A stretch of DNA of 64,000 bases, taken from positions 62,001 to 126,000 of the forward strand of contig WOFQ01000029.1 of assembly GCA_012184525.1 (NCBI GenBank), written 5' to 3'. Position 1 is the stretch's first letter; every line of letters begins with the position of its first letter. Of the stretch, positions 1 through 11,627 are shown in pieces. Under the pieces are notes generated by a model. The model saw nothing but the letters and a program-made list of their open reading frames with translations, searched no databases and had not been told where the DNA came from. The position numbers and the translations under genes are program-made. This DNA is from Xenoacremonium recifei (taxonomy: Eukaryota; Ascomycota; Sordariomycetes; Hypocreales; Nectriaceae).

Positions 1-272
1 GAATTACTATTATGTCTTCATCGGCTGTTGTATCATTTATGTCGGCATCGTCTATTTCTTCTATCCGTAAGTAGCCAACTTCAGTCATCACCTATCACAC
101 ATCTCTAACTTCTACTTTCAGCGAGACAAAAAGGAAGACTCTTGAAGAGATTGCTTCGGCCTTTGGTGATCGCGTAGTTGAAGTCGATGAACTGCAAATT
201 GCTTCAGAGGCTGTTGCACTGGAGGGGAAAGCTATCCCGGAGTCTGAACATCACGAGGGAAATAAAGTGTAA
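1..272 (+). CDS. MFS sugar transporter, C-terminal end (partial)
   Basis: This is the 3' end of a gene that begins before the window. Bases 2-66 encode the end of a membrane helix (FIGCCIIYVGIVYFFYP). An intron with GTAAGT and TTTCAG ends occupies 67-121. The reading frame resumes at 122 with ETKRKTLEEIASAFGD and stops at the TAA at 270-272. The helix followed by a PETK..TLEEI motif is the signature at the end of helix 12 in major facilitator sugar transporters (hexose or lactose-permease type). The last 35 or so residues are a hydrophilic cytosolic tail. The substrate cannot be told from this fragment. Its role would be proton-coupled or facilitated sugar uptake at the plasma membrane. The family call is secure; the substrate is open. 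Confidence 0.88.
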
Positions 273-611
273 ACAGATGCCAGACTAAATTATCCTATAG
301 TGAGAACAAGAGGGTAGTATTTGTAAACCATGAAGTTAATGGCGTTTCAATTGCTTTCGCAAATGTCACTTAAGCCAAGCCCGAACTATTATTGATCCAC
401 GGTTAAAGGTAAATAGCGAGAGACTTACTACAAGATCTATGGCTAGAATAGAAAAGAGACAACCTGTGGTCTAGGTAGAATCACGCGTCAAAAAATGGAC
501 GGTCAACAAAGGGCGAAATGTGACCACAATTTGTTTCATTGGGACTTCAGACCTCAGATGGAATACCTCATCACCGTGGCTCCTCTCTGGTCGTTTTTTA
601 AGCTCGAATTC

Positions 612-642
<31 letters not shown>

Positions 643-697
643 TTATCAGACCAAACCTTCTACCAGCAATCGGTATATTGCACCTCGGAGTGTCATC
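273..697. other. Convergent intergenic spacer with a 25-base poly(A) run
   Basis: The sugar transporter and the HET-domain gene converge here, so the spacer should hold both 3' UTRs. The only distinctive element is an uninterrupted run of 25 A at 612-636. I see no gene. Confidence 0.6.
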
Positions 698-2710
698 TTA
701 TACCATCTGAATATCTCGCCAAACTCTCCCAGCATTCTCCTCAACTTTTCGCAATGTATCTATGAATCCAATTCGCTCAAAAAGACCATCGTGGCGTTGA
801 TGGACAATGATACCAAGTAATTGAAGGCGGATTTTAATTACCAATTCAACCATTAAACACTCTCTCTTGAGTTCCATATTGGTGATTCGTGCGGTTGGCT
901 GGAAGTTGTCTAGGATATATGACCCTTTCTCCGCGGCTGGATACCGGAAATCTACCGTGATTCGGCCACGGGGGGCTAAATCCCTAGCCTTCCCAACATC
1001 ATACTCCTCCATACCGTACTCTATCTCCAACTCTTCATCCACGCCATTCGGTCTCAATAACCCTAAGCTGGTGTGATCCGAATTGCTTTGCTTCACGTGG
1101 TATATCAATCCACTGGTGATTTCGATGGGCGTGACCCATGCAGAGAGGTGAAGGGCGTCCAGGATAGACGATGGCGGATTCAGGGTCATGTATTCTTCCA
1201 GCCCCAAGAGTTTCCCGTCTCGGAGGCGGAATTTTACTTGCAAATCCGTGTGAAGCCAAGCTTCTTTCCATGGTAAAGACCTTAAGCCCCAGTCAATTGA
1301 CCCAATCCACCCAGTCCAAGACCAACTTGGGAAACCATTTCTGCGCTTCCGTGGTTTTTGGTTGCTCCAGCAAAGGCCTATACAGAGACCAATGGTTGGA
1401 TTCTCGAGTAACCTAGTCAATTCCTCTTGGAAAATCGAGGAAGGTGATGTTGGCGTCGGGGGTCGAGGGATAATAGGAACACCGCAACAGTGACGGATCT
1501 TTTGAGGGCCAATCTCCAATGCTCTCAATATGCCGGAGAATCCATCTAGAATATCACATTCTTTAGACATATCTCGCCTAGTGTATTCTTCTATCCGTTC
1601 CACTACCTCCCAGCCTTTGCGACCAAGCTGAAGCGGAAACATGCCCAAGTTGTTCTCATTGCAAAACTCAGCCCTAAATCGATTGCCGTTTTTTATGTGT
1701 AAGTTGGATAACGGGAAACGAAGTGATTCGAAGCAATACATTCCAAGGCACTCGAAATAAACTTGATGTCGTGTAAAGACAAGGCGTCTTCGAGATAGAA
1801 GACCCTCTTGATAAGTCCACGCTCTTGTGGCCCAAGTAGAGGACTTGATGATATGGCGAGGGTCCCGTAAAGAAGTTATCAATTTGACTTCTCCTATCTT
1901 CGTAGTTAACTGCCAGTCAAGGCGTGGGGTGACTCCCGGAAGGCCAACTTCAGGTCGGTCCCCATCCGCAGCGATGATAGTCAGCTCTGCGTTGTTGTAT
2001 ATGATGTCCATTTTTGAAACTTGCTCGTGAACCTCCTCGCTGCGTTTTTGGTCTATGCAGTATCGATCGATCCATAAGTACCGGAATCCAAGGGCCACAG
2101 TAACGGTGATGGTGTCCTGAAGAGTCCTCGGTAAGTTAGGAGGCAGCCTATCTGCATCGGGAAGAACAGCTGATCCCTTGCCCCATACATAGCTCAAGGC
2201 AACATAAGGGAGTCCCGATCCTGGGACAATGCATCTCGTGTGACAGTCAAAGCCCAGAATCGAGGACAACCCAGGCCGGTTGCCAGTTGCTGCGCATGTC
2301 TTGATATGATGAGTACCGCAGTGGTCCAGCCACTCTTTAACCAGACCAAAATCCAGTTGACGTCCAAGAACCCGAACTGGATCATTTTCCACTAACTGAC
2401 GAGTGATGCAGGGGGAATCATGGTCTTCCAAGGCGAGAAAGGTTGTGTCGACAGCCTTCCACCCTTGGTTAGATACCCTATTGCTAGAGAAGAGCCGAAG
2501 ACGCGGCGACTTCCGGCGCGTGTCTTCCTCCTTGAGGCGGTATGTCTGGATCAAGAACCGGCATAATGAGCACGATTCGACTAAAGCGTCGCTGGTCCAC
2601 CCAGGGACTGGAGTTCCACGTTTTGTTAGAGATTTTGCACGAAAGACAAGGTCCAGGTCGATCTGGCGACAGCGCTGGCAAAGCGGATGGTCGTTGGGAG
2701 CGGCAGACAT
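698..2710 (-). CDS. HET-domain (heterokaryon incompatibility) protein
   Basis: A single-exon gene of 670 codons on the minus strand. Proteins of this family act in allorecognition, where contact between unlike hyphae triggers cell death in the fused compartment. The HET domain is clear. It begins with YVALSYVWG, continues through LWIDRYCIDQ and a stretch resembling YNNAELTIIAADG, and ends with WATRAWTYQEGLLSRRRLVF, all in order in the middle third. The N-terminus carries paired cysteines (LCQRC..IDL and ESCSLCRFL), usual in this class. I start at the ATG at 2710 because LCQRC follows soon after and purines sit near the start; an in-frame ATG at 2830 would add 40 residues. The C-terminal half has no domain I recognise. 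No NACHT or WD repeats are present, so this is a stand-alone HET protein. The class is certain; its partner allele is unknown. Confidence 0.92.
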   Translation of the reverse strand: MSAAPNDHPLCQRCRQIDLDLVFRAKSLTKRGTPVPGWTSDALVESCSLCRFLIQTYRLKEEDTRRKSPRLRLFSSNRVSNQGWKAVDTTFLALEDHDSPCITRQLVENDPVRVLGRQLDFGLVKEWLDHCGTHHIKTCAATGNRPGLSSILGFDCHTRCIVPGSGLPYVALSYVWGKGSAVLPDADRLPPNLPRTLQDTITVTVALGFRYLWIDRYCIDQKRSEEVHEQVSKMDIIYNNAELTIIAADGDRPEVGLPGVTPRLDWQLTTKIGEVKLITSLRDPRHIIKSSTWATRAWTYQEGLLSRRRLVFTRHQVYFECLGMYCFESLRFPLSNLHIKNGNRFRAEFCNENNLGMFPLQLGRKGWEVVERIEEYTRRDMSKECDILDGFSGILRALEIGPQKIRHCCGVPIIPRPPTPTSPSSIFQEELTRLLENPTIGLCIGLCWSNQKPRKRRNGFPSWSWTGWIGSIDWGLRSLPWKEAWLHTDLQVKFRLRDGKLLGLEEYMTLNPPSSILDALHLSAWVTPIEITSGLIYHVKQSNSDHTSLGLLRPNGVDEELEIEYGMEEYDVGKARDLAPRGRITVDFRYPAAEKGSYILDNFQPTARITNMELKRECLMVELVIKIRLQLLGIIVHQRHDGLFERIGFIDTLRKVEENAGRVWRDIQMV

Positions 2711-3286
2711 TGCTGTGAAATTCGCTTGCAAATCCCAGCAGAATGTATACCTCGACAGAGAGATATACCGCGCAATAAATATTTCGCCGGTTGCACCGCC
2801 TCCCCGGCAGTAAACACCAGTTTCAGGCATCCAATTATCCAGCGGGACTCACGTCCAGTTGCATGTGGCTTGGTAGCTGCGGCAATTTATATGTCAGGTT
2901 TGACCTTGCTGATCGTGGCGAAGCACGGGTCAGATGGGGTGAGTGTCTGCCTCTGCATTCATCTCTGAACGAGTTGCAGCCAATTACGATTAACGAAGGT
3001 AATGGCTCAGCCACTCTGCGCAGTCTGGAACATGGAGCAAACAGTTCACCCGCCAGTGACTCGCCTTTTTCGCCGAGTTTCCGACCCTGAATAAGCCAGG
3101 TAAACACACTTCGCTTCTAATACATAAATTTCCTGTGAAAATTCCGTGTACAAATATACTATAGACATGAATATCTAGGCCCAGCGCCCAACAAATGCTC
3201 TTTCGCGTCCATAGTGTAGTGCTTTTATAGAACACTCATTCTCTCCCCAACACCTCACCGCTGACGAGTCAGATGGTGGTGACAAC
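2711..3286. other. Intergenic: HET promoter and 3' flank of the secreted-protein gene
   Basis: This spacer holds the promoter side of the HET gene and the 3' side of the next gene. No coding frame, repeat or recognised regulatory site stands out. Confidence 0.5.
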
Positions 3287-3898
3287 TCAGCACGAGTGCG
3301 CGCCAGACGACTCAGACGCGCCACAAAAGTCACCTCCAGGAGTGTAAGCCATATAACCAACTTCCGCCGTAATAAAATCCTCAGCGCCCATGACAGTTCC
3401 AGAAATGTACTCGCCACACGCCTCAGTCACAGCGCTGAAGTACTCCGTCAAGTCGTCGACATCAATAGCAAACCCATCCCAATTTGCACAGACGAAGGCC
3501 ACAACGGAGTTAGAGACGGAATAGTACGACTGCAACTCGATTGAAACGCCGCTGCCCACCTGGCCCTTCAGCATTCCCGTGGCTGCATCGCAATCAGGCT
3601 GGCTGACTGGGTTGTCGCATCCGCACCATGAACCACCGACGTCGAACCTCTTTTGGAGATTTCGAGGTTTAAAGGATCGCGCCGAAGAAGTAGCCGGTAT
3701 GTCCACGCGCTCGTGGATTTCGTTACCGGAGTCGTCAACCGTGACTGTGTACACGCCATCTTCCAAGCCAGCTACTCAGTTATTGAGGTTAGCCATCGTG
3801 AACAGTCAAGCCTTTCTGATTCCTGGATAAGTACCTGGAAGCTTGTGTGCAGAAGCCAACGCGGGCAAGAGGGCAAGGAGGTACTTTGCTGCAACCAT
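3287..3898 (-). CDS. Small secreted cysteine-rich protein with Kex2 site (effector candidate)
   Basis: A two-exon gene coding for 182 residues. Exon 1 is 3898-3835, the intron 3834-3772 (GTACTT..GAGTAG, with a GCTAAC branch-like site), and exon 2 3771-3287. The product starts with a classic signal peptide, MVAAKYLLALLPALASA. A propeptide of about 45 residues follows and ends in a dibasic KR at residues 62-63, a Kex2 site. The mature part of about 119 residues begins FDVGGSWCGC and holds seven cysteines, the last being the C-terminal residue. It has no membrane segment and no enzyme motif. I recall similar fungal secreted proteins ending in a SSG.HSC-like tail, but no function for them. Small size, signal peptide, propeptide and cysteines fit a secreted effector or antimicrobial protein, which is inference. 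Confidence 0.82.
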
Positions 3899-5635
3899 CT
3901 TGGCGTTCCGTCGGTTCGGCAGATAGAGTTCTTTGTGAAGACGGAAGAATAGAGTCTCGAGAAGGTAGTGGTGCAAGAAGACACTACTTCCGCGTCGCTC
4001 TATATATAAAAGTGCTTCGCAAAACATAGACTTAATTACGGAGACGGCGTACCGCGTTGTAAGTCTCCTCAGCCCCTATCCTAGGACATGATTGGCGATC
4101 TCTTCAACTAAGCCACGATGCAGCAGGTATGTACATGGACTTGTTTCTATATTTACCATAGGGAAGACAAAGGCCCGACATTGTTACTGCTTATTCCTGT
4201 CCTAAAGAGTTCATAACTTGCAACTTCAATGGACTCCTTTCCTAGATAGTACATATCCTGCGTAGCTCCAGTATCCGTTTGTGGGTCACCCAGTCCCTTG
4301 GATGATTTGCTCCGAGCCCATAATCTGAGGTATGAATTCATTCGAATTGACAAACCAATTTAAGTTGTTATGCTTTCTCTTCTGGGCCAAAAAGGCGCCT
4401 CCCATGTCCATGTTACTCAGCCCGTCAGACTCCGTTGAAGTTAACCAGGAGAACCGTAACACGTACCTCTAAACCTCTGACCCCTAACCACTAACCCTAA
4501 TACCTAACCTTTCGACTTCATGACTTAGAGTCTCTGGCAGAAAGCAGCTAAATTAGGCTTAGTGGGTGTACGTGTTATGGTGCTCGTCAACCAGTGAATC
4601 TGTGGTCTGATTGTTTCTCCTCGAGAACCGCATTTCTCCCACGAGCACGTACGAGGTTTCCAGCCGGTTTCCTTCATCACTCACGACTCATCCCTCCGTG
4701 GAACTAGGCGAATATTGAAGTAACCTTTAGACAACCTGCTTAATTCCCATTATACAATCATGGGGAAGTCGACGTGCGGTTAAGGTTTTGGCTTGTACCT
4801 TACATGACGGCCATCCTTCAGTAAGCGCATCCAATGACATCACAGGCGTACCTGGCACAACAGCCATTTGACACAACCATCACAATTGCAACAAGTTTTC
4901 ACCACACTCTCGTGTTAGAAACTGAAGATTCTAGGTACCGAGGTATTTTATGGATGCTATGAAACCAGAAACACACTTGAAGGCCGTCTGAAAAAAACAA
5001 CAGATGCCGCCGTAGCAAATTGATCGTCCGTTTCCCTTAAGACACGATTAACCCGTGGATCCCATAGATGCCCTTTCCATCGCGCCCTGGCCTGAACCAA
5101 GACGCCTCTGGCTTCATGAAACTCGAGCATCCATCCGATCGTTCCGTCCTTTGGGCATCAAGTCGTCTTTCTGCCCTCGTCTCTGCTCCTGAGCAAACCA
5201 CCCAAAGTCCAGCCCATCTCGGTGTCGGCGCGAAAGGAGAGAAACCATAAAATAGATAAAGAAACAGCAAGACCGCACGTGGATATCTGCGATTCTTAGA
5301 ACCAACGCCGTCGCCGCCCGACCTCATCGGACCTGCCAGGGGAATCAATCGTCTCCTCGTTTTCGTCTGCAAGATCAATCCCTCCGAAGACGACTTCACG
5401 TCGTGTGCAGATCTCATCCCGCCAAGCTTGCTGGCAGGTGTCCTGGGCATGTTGTACAAAGGAAAAAAAGACTTCGAGTCTTATAACTGGGACATCATCT
5501 CGTCCCTCTCCTCCAGCTTCTCACGCGTCTTCTCGTCCTCCTCGCTGAACATTCTTCGTTTGATTCACGATTTACCAAGCTAGCCTCGAGCTCGGCAGCA
5601 GTCACTGTCGAGTGCAGAATGACTTTCACACTCCA
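3899..5635. other. Intergenic: secreted-protein promoter and Pal1 3' flank
   Basis: Apart from the TATA box at 4001-4010 I see no gene. A short run of degenerate CCTAA-like units lies at 4465-4510. A frame open for 140 codons near 5037-5459 (minus) has no recognisable content and probably lies in or beside the Pal1 3' UTR. Confidence 0.5.
4001..4010 (-). promoter_or_regulatory. TATA box of the secreted-protein gene
   Basis: The minus strand reads TTTATATATA here, about 103 bases upstream of the start codon at 3898. That places a TATA box and a start site at normal spacing with a short 5' UTR. Strong TATA boxes are typical of conditionally expressed fungal genes, which fits a secreted protein made on demand. 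Confidence 0.6.
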
Positions 5636-7906
5636 TTAGACAGCAGTGCCAGGCACAGGATTAGCAGGGCCGGCAGAGTTCATGCCATCGTTGCGTGTCC
5701 GCTTTCCACCCTTCAAGCTCTTCATCCGGCCAATGATTCCAGTCGGCTTAGCCGAGCTCTCCTCGTAAGGCGGCGCAGCGTCAGTCGTGGCCCTCCGCTC
5801 GAGGATACCAACAGACGGGCGTCGCGTGTTCACGGGTGGGCTAGTTGGGGACATGGCTCCATCTCGTCGTCGCACGCTGATACTCTCCTCTCCCTTCGAG
5901 AATTCCGAGAAGAACGGGTTGTTATCGGAACCGTTGCTGTTGGCCGTGTCGGGCGAAATTCTGTTGTAGTTGGCATCAGGGTTGGTCATTCTGCCTGAGG
6001 TGTTGAAGTCTCGTGGGCGATTGTTAATGTGTCGGATGCGCTGAGCCAGTGACTTCTTGCGTTGGAGACCAAGCTCGGCGTTGGACTTAGCCTGTTCCTC
6101 CTGATGGCGAACAATGGCACTGCGCGCAGCGGGGGTGCCTTCCAGGAAGGTTGACGTTCCCAATCCGTAGCTCTCATCGCCGTGCACGACGTCGCTTCGG
6201 CCGCTCGCATCGAAAACAGGTGCCTCACGCGATCGGGTGTACCCGTGGGGCTTCTTGCCAGTAGCGTAATCACGGAATGCTTCGTCGGTCGCGTGCCCCA
6301 TGAAGACCGAATGATCGGCTGTGGCGTTCAGCGGGCCGGCACCGCCAAGTGAGTTGTTGAGCGAGTCCTTGGGAAAGGCTTGCATTGGAGCTCGTCTGCT
6401 GCTTTGTCGGTTTCGGTGGGGGTTTAGGGCGTCGAAGGGGCCATCATGATGGAAGACTAGACAATCCATCATCAGTTACTCAAGGTCCGCACAAACGCAT
6501 TAGTTGTAGTAACTTACGTCCGGTACCGTAGATGCTGGTCGCATCGAGCTTGTCTATGATATCCATACGGCGGCTGGGTCGTCCAGGCTTGGTGCTTGAG
6601 CTCCGCTCGGGCCCTTCCTTGGTATCACGGCCTCGTCGCGCTTCGCGGCGCTTCGATTCGATCATTCGCTTCTCCTCTTCGGTGAGGGGCTTGGCATCAA
6701 AGTCCATCAGCGATGACTCAGAGTTTCGTCGCGGTCGTCGCTGCTGCTGTGGTGGTGGACGTCGTTGAGGAGATTCAGTCGAGCCACCAGGACCCGGTCG
6801 AGGGGGCCCCTGTGGTCGTCGGGCCTTCAAGGCCTCCTCTTGGGATCGCGATGGTCGATGGTTGCCTTGGGCAGGCGGAGGGACGTTTTCACCCCGTCGG
6901 GCAGCGCCCTGGGGACCTGTTGGGCGATCCATGGGACGTCGAGGCGCAACAGGAGGCGGATGCGTTGGTGCAAGAGGAGGTTGCGTTCGGTCGACGGCAG
7001 ACTTATCGTCGAGTGTGAGGGAGTCCTAGAGGGAGGGAAAACACGCAAGAGGTTAGCAAGATTCAAGGGCGAACACACATTCCTCCCCCCGTCAGAAGTC
7101 GGTCTAGCTGTTCTCCCTCGACGAACAAGAAGGGGGGCTAAAAGTGAACCGGCTAGAAGACGAAGCGGGGAGGTTCGGCATCAGAAAACGGCGGCAAAAC
7201 TTACAAAGATGTCCTCGGCGGACAGCGATTTGTGATCCGAGCTGGAAGACATAACACCAGGCGACCTCAGGGGAGGAGGGTTGTCGAGGAAGGGATTTCG
7301 CGATAACGGTCGGGATGGAGGGTCGTCAAAAGGGGAAGCGGGCTTGTTAGCGAAGAGGGCGTCTGCGTTGGCAGGAGACGCGGCACGATTGCGAAATGGG
7401 TTGTTCGAATTGAGGTTGAGCGTCAGGCCGTTGGAGGATTGGCCAGGACCGTCCAGAAGGTCTGTTCCAAGGAAAGAAGATCGATTAGCCGGCAGCCACA
7501 CAAAGGCAACGAAAAGCAGCGCAGCACAACAAGAGAGGATGAACGGGCGCACGCATGCATGCAAATGACGACGACAGTTGGGCCAAGATGAAACAGACAA
7601 TCTCCTCTACATGACACAGCAGGGTCGTCGGCTAAGTGGATCGATAGCAGCGCTTCTCTGGTGAATAGCTGTGCCAAGTTGCAACTTGGCACAGTTGGAT
7701 CCTGACCCCCTTTCGATTGACGTCGCTCGGATCCCCAGCGTCAACAACCGACAGACTCTGCTGCGACACGATAAAAGGGAGCGCGGTTCCCGGTCCAAGA
7801 AACAGATCGCCGCCTAAGGGGAAGTGCGAAGAGGGCAAATCGCGATCAAGGGGGTGGAAGAGAGGGGCGGGCGCTTACCGGTCTGGAACGAGGGCATCGA
7901 CGACAT
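5636..7906 (-). CDS. pal1: Pal1-family cell morphology / endocytic protein
   Basis: A four-exon gene encoding 537 residues. Exons are 7906-7879, 7461-7205, 7025-6518 and 6456-5636, and all three intron phases match. The first exon codes only nine residues plus one base, before a 417-base intron. The Pal1 signature is intact across exons 3 and 4: a basic KRREARRG stretch, then DKLDATSIYGTG joined by splicing to LFHHDGPFDALNPHRN. The protein is otherwise rich in Ser, Pro, Asn and Arg and should be mostly disordered. Three NPF tripeptides (in NNPFRN, RNPFLD and NNPFFS) are visible; NPF binds EH domains such as that of Ede1. Yeast Pal1 proteins sit at endocytic patches, and fission yeast Pal1 keeps the cylindrical cell shape. 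A cortical role at growing tips is expected. It stands alone, with a very long upstream spacer. Confidence 0.93.
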
Positions 7907-10900
7907 GATTGCGTTTGCCGTCTATCTCTTGTCTCTGAATGCACCAGCCAGTTGGCAGTATCTGCAACGAACCAGAGAGGGCTGCTGCGCGCGCAGTTCT
8001 GCGTAGCTCAGGCCAGGCCGGAACAGAGCAGCCGTTAGCAGCGGAGGAGTCGTCCGCAGAGGCAAGATGTGCGTGGCAGCGAGGCAAGCACGCAAGGTCT
8101 GGAGTGAGTAGTGCGGCGCGGGTGGCAGTGAGGTAGGTCGCAGGCGTGGCAGCGAAGCGTGGAGCAGGCGGGATGAATGGATCTGAATGGCCACCGTCGC
8201 ACAAGCTCCGATGGGGTTAAATTCCTCTGGCGACAGAGCCCAGGCCTAGCGTCATACCAGGGAAGCGAAACAAGACCCGTTGCGCCCAGTTGGGAGAATA
8301 GGGTCAACGGGAACAGGACGGGGACTCAGGTACCCGTACGTCGTCGAGGCGAGACGACACGACACGGATACGATGCGAGACCAGACGAGCGCTGGAACTG
8401 GGTCAGGTTGTACCCAAATTATCGTCCAGGTAGTATCTGGTATTGCCCGGGTGTGTGTCGCCCAGTGGGTGTCTCGTCGCCTAGGTTGGTGGTCGTCCCA
8501 GGTATCGTCTATAAGCGTACCGTACTCTGTATTCCCTTGGGTATTCCCTTGGGTGTCTCCCCTTGTTGCCCTTGAAATGAAATGGATAGACAAACGGGTC
8601 TGCACCACCAGGATAGACGCTGTTCTCCGTTTCTCGCTTTCGCGGTGCCCAACAAACAAGATCCGGCGAGGGGCCTGCTCGTTCGTAAAGGCCAGCAGAG
8701 AGAATAGGGGTCGCTGGCGTCAGTGGTTGGAGAATGCCTGTCGATCTCTCCAAGAGCCGGCGCCCAGACCGGGAACAAAAACGTCAGTGAACAGTGTCGA
8801 GCTGGGGCTTGCCTCGGACCGGTGAAGGTGCTCCTTGTTTCGACGGCGGGGAGAACCCACGGCGACGAGTGCAAAAATTGGTAGAGAAGGGTCGGATCAG
8901 CGCTGAGCCCAGTATCGTCAGCGGGGGTTCGGGGGGCTTCGTGTAGCCCTTTTGCAGTGGCGGTAGGTCTTGTCTGGAAGGCCGGGCGGCCGGTTCGCTC
9001 AGGCGCTGTGGACACGGGGTGAACAGCACGGCGGTCGTCTATCAGCGGGGCAATCCAGTGCGGCTAGAAACGCTCGGGCGGTAGAGGAAAACGGAGGACG
9101 GCCGGAGTTGCAGGCGTTTTGAAGGAGGGGCAATTCCGGAGTCGAGTTAGGGCAGCGGTGGGAAATTCGATGTTTGTTGAAGAAAAAAAGGGGAGTGAGG
9201 GCGGATTGAGTTGGCAGGAGTTGAGGCGGCGAAACAAGAAGGCAGAGCAGGTGCAACGTGCGGGCAGGCGGTCAAGGCCAGGCCCAGGCGAGTGCAGGTA
9301 GGCGAGGGTCAGTTAATGACTGTCAGTGACGCCGAAAACTCAATGGCCCGTGGCGCTCTTGAATGCCCGAATGCAGTGACAGAGGGCGGGATCCTGGCTT
9401 CGAGAGGCGTCGTCGGTGGAATCCACGGCAAAGGAAGACGTCTGTGGTTTTGCTGTTCCTTCTGTCGGTAAACAAGGATGCGGTGGGTGAATAGTGCTGT
9501 GCGAGCGAGCGATATGCAGCTGCTGGGGAATTCGGCTTTGGCTGGCTGATGCTAAAAGTGTCTGTCCCTGTCGGTTCGTCGGGCCAGGCGGGAACCAACC
9601 AGGGGGGCCGATCGGGAGAGTCGAAGGCGAGAGGGGAGAAAGAGTCTCAGGTCGCCGTGATGATTGTCGACGAGAAGATGAGAAGAGGAAGGGGATCCTG
9701 GACCGCAGGAGGAGGATGGAGGAGAAGAAGAGGAGGCCAAGAGAAAGCAGCAGCCGAGAAGGCATAAGAAGAAGCGACAAGAAGGGAAAGGACGCGGGAC
9801 TGGCGGTGCCTGGTCGGGTTGTGCTTTCCACTTCCACTTCCACTTCCACCTCAAGGTCCTTCCTTCCTTCCAGCCAGTCCAGCTGGAGCCGCACCTGCAC
9901 CTGCCCCAGACGCTGACGGGACTGACGGGACTTCCACCTCACTGGGGTTGCATGCAAGTACAGGTGCACCTCATTCGGGGCATCCGGGCCACGGTGGGCT
10001 ATTAACAGGTACCTTGGGACGACTTCTCAGCTACAACCTGGCGTTATGAGAAACGGGACGGCAGAGACACAAGCCGCAGGCCTCGCTGCCTCAGGTGCCT
10101 CTCAGGCCAGACTCTTGCCTCTGATTGCTTGCATCACGCATCGCTGCCCTCTTTTCTTTTCTTTTTCCGTCCCCAACAGTCCACCCAGGCTGACCGACAG
10201 CTGCATCGCATCGCATCTCTCCAGAGTAGCGCAGGCGCTAAGACGCACTGTGACTCGGGTGGCTGCTTTTGCCTCGTCCCGCTTCCCCTGGCGGGCCGGC
10301 TGAGAGAGAGAATCCAGGGAACAGCCAGCGCCAGAGCCACGGTCAGAGCCAGGCCTAGAATTCCCTCTCCTCGACAACGAATCACTTGTTTCTGTCCATC
10401 TTGGCACGTTGGCTCTGTTCTGGCTGTTTCCCTGGCCACAAAACACTGACAATCTGGCAGCCGACTCGATCCTTCAACCGCTAGCATCACCATCCCCACG
10501 ACCCTGTGCTGGGATGGAGCTGAGCTAAAAAGAACCCGGTCGCTCCACCACGATCAGGGGCCAAAGCCAAAAACTCTCAGGTACCTTACCGTCGGCTCTC
10601 CTGTCATGACGAGGCCCGTCCTCATGGGTGCTCCAGCTTTCCCTCTGGCACAAAACTGAGAGAGACCGAAAGGAAATACAGCAGACTCAGACCTATGTTT
10701 CACTCCCAGCGTCTTCTCTCGCTCGCTACGGCAACCACCCGCTCCGGGATTCATCTCATGCGACCCCCATCGGGACCCTCGTGTTCTCGCTGGTCTAGCT
10801 TACTTCTAGGGGGGTAGCCAAAATAGCTTATTGCTACCTGACGTCGTTGGAATCATGCGGCCTTCGGATTGGCTAGTCATGGCTGGCCACGCACAATAGC

Positions 10901-11627
10901 CCAACAACCGCTCCCTTACTCGAGCACATGATCAACTGACGGGTGTTGCAGTCTAACACTCCATTCACGCGCACGTTCTCAGACGTTGACAGCCTTCTCT
11001 GCATCATGGTTCCAGGGTGGGAATCCCTACTAGCCGCCCTAGCCAGGCCCTCTCCCCAGCTTGGAATATCAAACGAGCCTCAACTCATTTCACATCCCTC
11101 TCCCCTTCCCGTCTGCAACCCCAACTCAACACGAGCGGCCGATCCCAATTCTTGCTCCGTACTCGGCAAACCAGCGCCCACGCACAAGAGGCTTCCTGCA
11201 GCCGGTCATCGGGATGCTGCCGCACTGCTACACCAACACTCGCAACAAGAAACACGCACACAATCATCGTCTGATAAACATGAAGCAAGCAAACTAACCA
11301 TGCACAACAGACCCGAACCGAACCAGCTGCCAGGACCCTGAAATCGCCCGAACCCCACAATCTCAACTCCAGCCAAGGCTAGACCCAGCCTTGCCCTTCG
11401 ATATGGAGATAGTTCGTTCATGTCAAGCCAGGCTGGCCTCGCCTCCGAACGAAGAAATTACTGCCAATTTCCGCCTGTCCATCAAGGGACCGCCTCCGCG
11501 GAACCCCTCCCCTCTGCGCTAGCCGAGTCTCTCCCCAAGATAACCCGTGCTCCGTAGGTCAACTGGAATCTGTACTGACCTTTATGACGACATAGGTCTC
11601 ACGCCTCCAGATTGTCGAGAACGTTCT
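7907..11627. other. 3.7 kb spacer upstream of Pal1
   Basis: I see no gene. The spacer holds the Pal1 promoter and the 3' flank of the SDR gene. It has CT- and GA-rich patches, a hexanucleotide repeat (CTTCCA) near 9832-9855 and several AGGTACC-containing sites (for example near 10010 and 10577). Open frames here overlap on both strands and show no domain, so I treat them as chance. Confidence 0.5.
9832..9855. repeat. CTTCCA hexanucleotide microsatellite
   Basis: About four tandem copies of CTTCCA (or ACTTCC) lie in the non-coding spacer upstream of Pal1. Confidence 0.7.

Noticed and set aside
8252..8825. Overlapping frames on both strands upstream of Pal1
   Set aside because: Both strands are open over the same bases with no domain, signal peptide or intron logic.
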